From positions 62,001 through 126,000 of the forward strand of contig NZ_JYKY01000007.1 in NCBI RefSeq assembly GCF_001042985.1: 64,000 nt of DNA, written 5' to 3'. A program made the translations under genes and the position numbers. Below the pieces are notes generated by a model that was not told the DNA's origin, searched no databases, and worked only from the letters and a program-made list of their open reading frames with translations. This DNA comes from Pseudomonas lundensis. Its GTDB lineage: Bacteria > Pseudomonadota > Gammaproteobacteria > Pseudomonadales > Pseudomonadaceae. Below, piece after piece: positions 57,847 through 64,000 of the stretch (within the stretch, counting starts at the first letter, position 1; each line of letters starts with the position of its first letter).

Positions 57847-58439
57847 GTAGGGCAGGCGCCGGCCAGTCGGGCAGTTTCGCTCTGAGCCTCGCTGCGTTTG
57901 CCGCCCAGGCTACCGAAGCCCTCGACGCAAGCCTGCGCGAGATCATCATCGAGGTGGGCAGCAGCCTGATTCGCATGTCTCCAGTGGGTAACCCGGAGAT
58001 CTGGGCGCATAACGCTGTAGCGACCCAGTACAACAAGGCCGTCGACGACCACAACAGCGCGCTGCGTAGCGACTCGGCCAACCTCACAAAGGCGGGCAGG
58101 CTAAGGCCAGGGCGCAAGGTGCACGACGGCATGGACATCGTCGCACCGGAGGGCTACGTCGGCGGCAGGTTCCGCGGTAACTGGATGTTCAGCATCGGTA
58201 CACCGAACAGCGCCACGACAGAAGAGGTCGACCCTACGGGCACCAAGTCAACGGCACGTATTACGGCCGGCGCCATTGAATTCAAGGCGGGCGACACCTG
58301 CTACATCACCAACAGTCTCGGTTATGCCATCCCGCTGGAGTTCGGCCATTCGACCCAGGCGCCCGGCGGTATGGTCCGGGTAACCGTAGCTCGCTTCCAG
58401 CAGATCGTGCTGGAGGCCATCAGGAACAACCAGGTATGA
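57843..58439 (+). CDS. Tail completion / neck protein (HK97 gp10-like)
   Basis: This 198-residue protein has the VGGRFRGNWMFSIGTPN centre and a YITNSLGYAIPLEFGHSTQA segment, the pattern of the HK97 gp10-like tail completion family. It overlaps the head closure gene by four bases. Confidence 0.72.
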   Translation: MSRAGAGQSGSFALSLAAFAAQATEALDASLREIIIEVGSSLIRMSPVGNPEIWAHNAVATQYNKAVDDHNSALRSDSANLTKAGRLRPGRKVHDGMDIVAPEGYVGGRFRGNWMFSIGTPNSATTEEVDPTGTKSTARITAGAIEFKAGDTCYITNSLGYAIPLEFGHSTQAPGGMVRVTVARFQQIVLEAIRNNQV

Positions 58440-58448
58440 GTCTGTGCG

Positions 58449-58988
58449 TCATGCAAGGTTTGCCCAAGACCGGCCCGTGCTAATAGCAGCGATAGCGCGC
58501 TGGCTCATGCCAAACATTGCAGCAATCTGGCGCTGAGAAACGCCTTCTTGCATCAGGTTCCTAATTTCTCGAACTTGATTATCTGTGAGTTTGGCTGCGT
58601 GGCTTTCTTGGCACGTTTTGGGAACCAGAAGCCCTGTTGAGTGAGCATGTGCCGTATTTTCTTTGTGGGAGCACCATTCCAGATTTGCTGGCTGGTTATT
58701 TGTCTTGCACCCGTCTATGTGATTGACGCAAGGCAGTGCGGAGGGGTTAGCGATGAATGCTTCTGCGATCACTCGATGAGCGCTCACCGTTTTTCCCGCC
58801 ATCAGGCAGCGTAGATATCCGGAATTGCTAATCCTGGGACTGAGTACCACGCCTGAAAATTTGCGCGCGACCTGCTTCCCGGAGCGAAAACGGCCCAATC
58901 CTACTCTGTCGATTGAGCGTATGCGGCCGAACGAAGACGCTTCATAGGCGTTGTTGTAGCCGGGAACAGGCTTCCATATCTCATTCAT
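58449..58988 (-). CDS. HNH homing endonuclease with NUMOD4
   Basis: This 179-residue protein opens MNEIWKPVPGYNNAYEASSF (NUMOD4), has the HNH part (AHRVIAEAFIANPSALPCVN, HIDGCKTNNQPANLEWCSHK) and a C-terminal HTH (KLTDNQVREIRNLMQEGVSQ). It is a free-standing homing endonuclease inserted antisense between neck and tail genes. GGAGA is six bases before the ATG at 58988. Confidence 0.9.
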   Translation of the reverse strand: MNEIWKPVPGYNNAYEASSFGRIRSIDRVGLGRFRSGKQVARKFSGVVLSPRISNSGYLRCLMAGKTVSAHRVIAEAFIANPSALPCVNHIDGCKTNNQPANLEWCSHKENTAHAHSTGLLVPKTCQESHAAKLTDNQVREIRNLMQEGVSQRQIAAMFGMSQRAIAAISTGRSWANLA

Positions 58989-59098
58989 TTTGCTCTCCAT
59001 CACAGAGGGTAATCACTAATGGAGTGCAGCAGGCCGGTGATTAGACGGCTTTTCGGGGGCGACCCTAGCTGCACAGAGCAATCATACAGGGCTTCCGA

Positions 59099-59515
59099 AT
59101 GTCACACGCAATCATCGCTTCGATCTACGAGGCAAAGCTCATCGCCTGGAACGCTGCCAGGTCGGAGAAGCTGAAGATTGTTTTCGAGAACAAGGCCTAC
59201 ACGCCGGCGGCGGGTGAGACCTACCTTCGCGCGTTCACGATCCCGGGTGATACCGCGAGCAACACGCTCGGTGGCGATCACCGGCTCTACACCGGCGTGT
59301 TTCAGGTAAGCATCATTGCCCCGGCGGGCACTGGGAAGTTCGAAACCAATCCACTCGTTTCTGCGCTGACAAGCCTGTTTCCGCTCTATGCCAGAAATAC
59401 GAAAGGTGAAGTCACTGTGATCACCATGTCGCCCGTTGATCCGGGCCCAGGTATCACGGGCGATTCCGTTTACACGGTACCTGTTTCGTTTTCATATCGC
59501 GCCGACACCAACTAA
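59099..59515 (+). CDS. Tail terminator protein (DUF4128 type)
   Basis: This 138-residue protein opens MSHAIIASIYEAKLIAWNAA and has TPAAGETYLRAFTIPGDTAS, as in DUF4128 tail terminators that cap the tail tube. It directly precedes the tail tube gene. Confidence 0.75.
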   Translation: MSHAIIASIYEAKLIAWNAARSEKLKIVFENKAYTPAAGETYLRAFTIPGDTASNTLGGDHRLYTGVFQVSIIAPAGTGKFETNPLVSALTSLFPLYARNTKGEVTVITMSPVDPGPGITGDSVYTVPVSFSYRADTN

Positions 59516-59538
59516 TCCCGCCCATTGGGCAAACCCCG

Positions 59539-59560
59539 AACCCGCCTTGAGCGGGTTTTG
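59539..59560 (+). terminator. Intrinsic terminator before the tail tube gene
   Basis: AACCCGC (59539-59545) pairs with GCGGGTT (59551-59557), followed by TTG TTATTT. It is another late-operon terminator that the late transcript must pass. Confidence 0.7.
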
Positions 59561-59584
59561 TTATTTCTGAGAGAGGTAAAAACC

Positions 59585-60232
59585 ATGGGCTACAAACTCC
59601 CCAACGGCGGAACATTCCAGCATGCCGCCACCTATGCCGCTGCTCTGGCGTTCACTGCAATCAGTAACGCGACTGAAGCCGTGGCCACGGTCGCAGACGC
59701 CGATCTGGAGGTGGGCGATATCGTGCTGGTTGAGTCCGGCTGGAGCACCCTCAATGGGCGCGTTGTACGTGTTAAGGCCGCAACAGCGGTGTCGATCACT
59801 CTTGAGGATATCGATACCTCGGACACGCAAAGCTTCCCCGCAGGCTCGGGCGGCGGAACCCTGAAGAAGATCGAAACGTGGGTGCAGATTCCGCAAGTCA
59901 CTGACGTGGCGTTTTCCGGCGGCGAGCAGCAGTACACGGACGTGGTTTTTCTGGAAGACAAACAAGGTCGTCAAGTTCCAACCGACAAGTCGGCAGCGAG
60001 CATGGCATTGACCATTGCCGATGACCCGGGCAAGCCATTCGTGAAAGTACTGGAGGCCGCTGACGCAGGTCGTAAGGTGGAAGCTGCGCGCCTGAATCTA
60101 CCCGGCAATGACACCATTTTCTACGGTGCCTATACCTCGTTTTCCAAGCAGCCAACGGTCTCGCGCAACAACGTCCTGACTCGCACCGTTAACCTGGCTT
60201 TGCAGGCCGAACCGACCCGCTATCTGGTGTAA
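59585..60232 (+). CDS. Major tail tube protein
   Basis: This 215-residue protein opens MGYKLPNGGTFQHAATYAAA and has an Ig-like or tube fold pattern (VQIPQVTDVAFSGGEQQYTD, VEAARLNLPGNDTIFYGAYT). GAGAGAGG precedes the ATG. Size and place before the chaperone genes identify it as the tail tube subunit. Confidence 0.8.
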   Translation: MGYKLPNGGTFQHAATYAAALAFTAISNATEAVATVADADLEVGDIVLVESGWSTLNGRVVRVKAATAVSITLEDIDTSDTQSFPAGSGGGTLKKIETWVQIPQVTDVAFSGGEQQYTDVVFLEDKQGRQVPTDKSAASMALTIADDPGKPFVKVLEAADAGRKVEAARLNLPGNDTIFYGAYTSFSKQPTVSRNNVLTRTVNLALQAEPTRYLV

Positions 60233-60241
60233 GGAGCACTC

Positions 60242-60631
60242 ATGGCCAAGTTCAAAATTCAGCAAAACCCCACGTTCAAGGTCACCGTTGAAATCCCTCG
60301 CGTTGGCGCTGAGCCCGACAAGGTACCTTTCGAGTTCAAGTATCGAGACCGCAAGGCCTTGGCTGCATTGTTCCTGTCGTGGCAGGAGGCGTTCAAAGCT
60401 GATGAGGTGCGCTTCAAGGAGATGGGCGCCGAGCTGACCATCGTTGCTCTGACGGAAGCCAATATCGAGCACCAAGTGAGTCAGGTCGAAGCCTTGGTTG
60501 TTGGCTGGGGCTATGACGTCAAACTCAGCCAAGAATCCATTCGGGCGCTGGTGGAAACGTCAGCGGGCGCTGGGGATGCAATCGTTAAAGCCTATCAGGG
60601 TGCATTCGAAGCGGCACGCTTGGGAAACTGA
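60242..60631 (+). CDS. Tail assembly chaperone G (upstream frame)
   Basis: This 129-residue protein opens MAKFKIQQNPTFKVTVEIPR and ends AFEAARLGN just at the slippery heptamer. In lambda, gpG and the frameshift product gpGT coat the tape measure while the tail grows. The stop codon TGA (60629-60631) directly follows the slippery site. Confidence 0.82.
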   Translation: MAKFKIQQNPTFKVTVEIPRVGAEPDKVPFEFKYRDRKALAALFLSWQEAFKADEVRFKEMGAELTIVALTEANIEHQVSQVEALVVGWGYDVKLSQESIRALVETSAGAGDAIVKAYQGAFEAARLGN

Positions 60632-60948
60632 TCGAGGTCGGTCGCGCGCTGTATGAACCTTCGGCGTCATCCGAGCAGCTCAGTCTGTTCGGTCTGACCT
60701 CGACAGACTACGACGACACCGTCGAAGTCTGGCCAGATAACTGGCAGGCATTCCGGCTTTTTGAAGCCCTGTCGACGCAGTGGCGCACCGGCGCGTGCGG
60801 GGCTACCGGCCTTGATTATTCGGCGATCTACGACACCGCCAGCCTCTCGGGCTTTACCAAAAAACACACAATTAAGCTCTTCCCTGACCTTCGGGTTTTG
60901 GAAGCCGAGGCCATGCTCGTCATGTCTGAGCAAATGAATAAAGGGTGA
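60242..60948 (+). CDS. GT fusion by programmed -1 frameshift
   Basis: A -1 slip at G-GGA-AAC (60622-60628) joins 129 residues of the G frame to the next frame, which is open from 60628 to the TGA at 60946-60948, adding 106 residues (235 in total). The downstream part (IEVGRALYEPSASSEQLSLF) resembles DUF1799-type phage T proteins and lacks its own early start codon, which is why it must be made by shifting. Confidence 0.85.
60622..60628 (+). other. Slippery heptamer GGGAAAC
   Basis: The sequence is a canonical X-XXY-YYZ site in the correct phase (G GGA AAC), immediately before the in-frame stop. Lambda uses the closely related GGGAAAG. Confidence 0.88.
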
Positions 60949-60952
60949 CGGC

Positions 60953-63900
60953 ATGAGTGGCGATATTGCGAGCCTTGGGATTGCCGTGCAGACCGGCGAA
61001 GTCACCAAGGCCAATAACGAGCTGGAAAAACTCGTTCAGGTTGGTGAAAAAGCTGAAAAGGCAGCAGCAGGGATCAGTGATGGTTTCGACAAGGCTTCGG
61101 CGGCGGCTTCTGGTTTGTCGGGCGCAGAAACCAAACTGGCTGAAACCACGGAGGATGCCAAGGTTCGCCTGCTTGCAATGGCCAAGGCCTCTCTGGACTC
61201 AAGCGAGTATCTGAAGAGCCTGGCTTCAAGCGTAAACACCAATACCGCCGCCATGGATGCGGCTCGAGCCACCACCACCGACTTTGCTGCACTCAACCGG
61301 CGACTTAAGGCGGATGCTGACGCTTTGGTTGGAACGGTAGACCAACAAGCGCAATCCACCCGCCAAGCAGCAGCGGCGACCGGAGTGCAGGCCGACGGTC
61401 TGGCCAAGCTTCTGGGGCAAATCAATCCTGCCGTTGCAGCGCTGGGGCGTCTTGATGAACAGCAGGCCAAGCTCGAGCAATACCGCAAGGCCGGGCTGAT
61501 TGATGCAGAGACCTTCAAGGATTACTCGACGCGCATCGATTCGACGCGCAAGAGCCTTGGCGGGTTTGACGATGGGTTGTCGAAAACCGGCCTGAGTGCG
61601 AAGCAAACCGAGGCGGCACTGCGTCAATTACCAGCTCAGTTCACCGATATATTTACCAGCCTGGCAGGCGGGCAAAACCCGCTGATGGTGTTGATCCAAC
61701 AGGGCGGGCAGATCAAGGACTCGTTTGGAGGCATTGATAACACCCTGACCGTGCTCAAGGAGAAGTTTCGGTCGCTGTTTTCAGGTGGCTCCGGCGCCGC
61801 TGATTTAGGGGCTTCTTTGGCCGGCATGGCAGTGAACTCACAAGATTTGGCTGAGAGTGCTGGCGAAGCTGGCGAGAGTCTTTCTGATCTGGCTGAAAGC
61901 TCGAACACAGCAGCGGAGGCCGCTGAGAACGCACAGAAAGCCGTAGGGGCGATCAGCCCAGCAATGAGTGGCGTGACGCTTGGTGCGGCAGGGATGGCGC
62001 TCGCCGTACTTGCCGCAGCGGCAGCGGTAGGCGTACTGATCTATGGCTATAGCCAGGGGAGCAAGGAGGCTGATGAGTACAACAAGGCACTGATCCTCAC
62101 CGGTAACTATGCCGGAACCAGCGCCGGGCAATTGGCTGACTTGGCACTGCAGGTCAGCGCTACCAATGGCACGATCGGCGATGCGGCAGCCATACTGGCT
62201 AAGCTCGCAGGTAGTGGTGTGATTGCAAGTAGCAGCTTCAAGGAAATAGCTGATGCAGCTTCAGCAATGGAAGACGCTACTGGCAGGTCGGTAGATGCAA
62301 CCATTGCCGAGTTCGTCAAAATCGCAAAGGACCCGGTGGCGGCAGCAAAAGAACTCAATGATCAATATCACTTCCTGACCGCCTCGGTTTACTCGCAAAT
62401 TGTCGCGCTGAAGGAGCAGGGCGATACCACGGCAGCGACCGACCTTCTCACCAAAACCTACGCCGAAACGGTTCAAGATCGATCCAGGCAGATTACCGAC
62501 AACCTCGGGACGATTGAACGGGCATGGAAAGGGATCAAGGATGCGGCTGCCGGCGCGCTGGATGCGACGTTAAATATCGGTCGGGTGCTGACCATGGAGC
62601 AGCAGGCGCAGGTCATTCGGGATCGCCTCGCAACCAATCAGGGTCGACGCGGGCGAGTAGCATCGCTTGGTATTGAGACCAGAGACATTGCTAATGATCA
62701 GCGTGAGCTGGCTTATCTCGAGCTTCAAATTGATGCGGAGAAATCCAAAAACAGCTATCTCGGCGAGCGAAACCGAATACAAAAAGAAGGTATAGATGCC
62801 GGGCAGCGGCTGAAGCAAATTAGTGATGCCAGCCTTACAAATGCAGAAAAGCGCGACAAACTCACCAAGGCTTATCTACGTGATGTAGAAGTGCTGAAGA
62901 AGGCCAATCCGGACGATCCTCTGGTCCAGGCAGAGTTTGTGGCTAAATCCCTTCAGAACATCAAAGACAAGTACAAAGACCCGAAAGTCCCAAAAGGAGC
63001 GGTCGGCGCCGTAGACCTGACGGAGTTCAACGCCTCTCAAAACGCTATCAAAACAATCCTCGCCGAGTACACCAACGCCCAAAAGGAGTTGGATGCACTG
63101 CAAAAGGCTGGCTTGGTTTCGCAGGAAGAGTACGGCTGGAAGCGCGCAGGCCTGATAGGCAATGAGAAAGACGAAATCACCGCGGCGTATGAGGCCGAGA
63201 TAGCAGCGCTTGAGTCAGCCAAAACCAGAAAGACCACCTCTGCTGCGCAAGCGATCGAACTCGACAAAAAGATCGCCGATGCCCGCACTGACATGGTTAA
63301 AGCTCAGCAGGACGCGGACAGTAAGCTTAAAGTGCTGGAGATTGATCAAGAGGGGCGCCTTAAAAAGCAAACCTTGGCGATCAATAACTACACCGATGCG
63401 CTGAGTCGGCAGAATCAAGCGTTGCAGCAGGCGGGGCAGCGGGCCGCGCTCGGCGTTGGTCAGGGTGACCGTCAAAACGCCCTCAACGGTGAGCTGAATG
63501 GCATTGCTGACCAAGCCAACCAGCAGCGCCTAGATCTGGCCCGGGACAAAGCCGACGCCGCGCGCAACATGAGTGCGGACGAGTACAACCAGAAGCTCGC
63601 TGCCATCAATAAAAGCGAATCCGACCTTGCGCAGACCACGCTCAGCAATTATGAGCAGATGTCGGCCGCTCAAAGTGATTGGCGCAACGGGGCAACGGCC
63701 GCTTTCCAGAACTACATGGACAGTGCCCGGGATGTGGCAGGGCAAACAAAAAGCCTGTTCAGCAACGCGTTCAGCTCGATGGAAGATGCGGTCGTTAACT
63801 TCGCCATGACCGGGAAGCTTTCGTTTGCGGACTTCACCAAGTCAATTTTGGCGGACATGGCAAGGATTGCGACCCGGCAAGCGGCTTCAGGACTGTTGAG

Positions 63901-64000
63901 TAGTATTGCGGGGTCTGCTTTGGGCGCGTACTTCGGTGGCGGTTCAAATAGCGGCATAACGGGATTCAGCGAGAACTTGACGCCGGTAGCGAACGCCAAG
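60953..64000 (+). CDS. Tail tape-measure protein (3' end beyond window)
   Basis: The frame is open for 1016 codons from the ATG at 60953 to the window edge. The N-terminal part is helical (MSGDIASLGIAVQTGEVTKA), then the tape-measure region (LPAQFTDIFTSLAGGQNPLM), two hydrophobic segments (MSGVTLGAAGMALAVLAAAA, AAVGVLIYGYSQG), then long coiled-coil parts. The last ~110 residues (WRNGATAAFQNYMDSARDVA, TGKLSFADFTKSILADMARI) match the lambda-type C-terminal tape domain. Its length sets the tail length. Confidence 0.92.
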   Translation, partial: MSGDIASLGIAVQTGEVTKANNELEKLVQVGEKAEKAAAGISDGFDKASAAASGLSGAETKLAETTEDAKVRLLAMAKASLDSSEYLKSLASSVNTNTAAMDAARATTTDFAALNRRLKADADALVGTVDQQAQSTRQAAAATGVQADGLAKLLGQINPAVAALGRLDEQQAKLEQYRKAGLIDAETFKDYSTRIDSTRKSLGGFDDGLSKTGLSAKQTEAALRQLPAQFTDIFTSLAGGQNPLMVLIQQGGQIKDSFGGIDNTLTVLKEKFRSLFSGGSGAADLGASLAGMAVNSQDLAESAGEAGESLSDLAESSNTAAEAAENAQKAVGAISPAMSGVTLGAAGMALAVLAAAAAVGVLIYGYSQGSKEADEYNKALILTGNYAGTSAGQLADLALQVSATNGTIGDAAAILAKLAGSGVIASSSFKEIADAASAMEDATGRSVDATIAEFVKIAKDPVAAAKELNDQYHFLTASVYSQIVALKEQGDTTAATDLLTKTYAETVQDRSRQITDNLGTIERAWKGIKDAAAGALDATLNIGRVLTMEQQAQVIRDRLATNQGRRGRVASLGIETRDIANDQRELAYLELQIDAEKSKNSYLGERNRIQKEGIDAGQRLKQISDASLTNAEKRDKLTKAYLRDVEVLKKANPDDPLVQAEFVAKSLQNIKDKYKDPKVPKGAVGAVDLTEFNASQNAIKTILAEYTNAQKELDALQKAGLVSQEEYGWKRAGLIGNEKDEITAAYEAEIAALESAKTRKTTSAAQAIELDKKIADARTDMVKAQQDADSKLKVLEIDQEGRLKKQTLAINNYTDALSRQNQALQQAGQRAALGVGQGDRQNALNGELNGIADQANQQRLDLARDKADAARNMSADEYNQKLAAINKSESDLAQTTLSNYEQMSAAQSDWRNGATAAFQNYMDSARDVAGQTKSLFSNAFSSMEDAVVNFAMTGKLSFADFTKSILADMARIATRQAASGLLSSIAGSALGAYFGGGSNSGITGFSENLTPVANAK

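Larger units (their letters stand above)
23400..64000. mobile_element. Lambda-like prophage with siphovirus-type tail genes, right end outside the window
   Basis: Gene content and order are those of a temperate tailed phage: integrase, probable excisionase, leftward early operon with recombination genes, repressor/Cro switch, replication genes, NinG, Q-position gene, lysis, terminase, head, neck and a long non-contractile-type tail with tape measure. The left boundary must lie between the amidotransferase ATG and the integrase stop (about 23400-23437), or just inside the gene start. No attachment core can be named because the right junction is not in the window. No tRNA lies at the left end. 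Confidence 0.95.

Overview
The window is a Pseudomonas chromosome segment interrupted by a tailed-phage prophage. The host call rests on gene order: mnmA, a NUDIX gene, idh (monomeric isocitrate dehydrogenase), icd (dimeric form), cspD, clpS, clpA, infA, bpt, aat, ftsK, lolA, rarA, crcB, serS, cysG. The proteins read like fluorescent-group Pseudomonas; the species cannot be fixed from the sequence. Most host genes are ordinary housekeeping genes with clear intrinsic terminators.

Host part (1-23.4 kb). Minus strand: mnmA (cut by the window edge), NUDIX, idh, cspD, infA, bpt, aat. Plus strand: icd, clpS-clpA, then the co-directional run ftsK-lolA-rarA-crcB-serS-cysG. From 18.6 to 23.4 kb on the minus strand lies the three-gene cluster for the osmoprotectant N-acetylglutaminylglutamine amide (NAGGN): an asparagine-synthetase-like amidotransferase, a GNAT/ATP-grasp synthetase and an M42 peptidase.

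Prophage (about 23.4 kb to beyond the window end). It sits within 38 bases of the amidotransferase start codon. The layout is lambda-like. A leftward early operon (about 37.9 to 23.4 kb) carries many small genes, a YqaJ exonuclease and RecT annealing pair, a cytosine methyltransferase, HNH genes, a phosphatase, a probable excisionase and the integrase. The immunity region (37.9-40.6 kb) holds an S24-type repressor with three genes downstream of it in the position of lambda rexAB. A promoter candidate lies at each end, each with the same 13-base operator core in its spacer, interpreted here as PL and PR. The rightward early operon (40.5-46.8 kb) carries Cro, small regulators, a Rha/KilAC antirepressor, DnaT-like and P-like replication proteins, DUF1367, NinG and a gene in the position of antiterminator Q. 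A promoter-terminator pair resembling pR'-tR' follows. The late operon (47-64 kb) carries holins, a proteasome-like Ntn hydrolase, a metallopeptidase, terminase, portal, head, neck and tail genes, including a canonical -1 frameshift site between the two tail-chaperone frames, and ends inside the tape-measure gene. Minus-strand insertions (an unknown gene at 47.4 kb, another at 57.2 kb, an HNH homing endonuclease at 58.4 kb) break the late operon.

The observations most worth checking are: the identical hairpin-RBS module in front of two distant phage genes; the shared PL/PR operator; the rex-position genes; the tRNA-arm-like motif inside a 20-base inverted repeat at 36.4 kb; the HNH-DUF4406 fusion; and a chain of tiny overlapping genes at 33.5-34.2 kb. 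No CRISPR array, rRNA, insertion sequence or convincing complete tRNA was seen.
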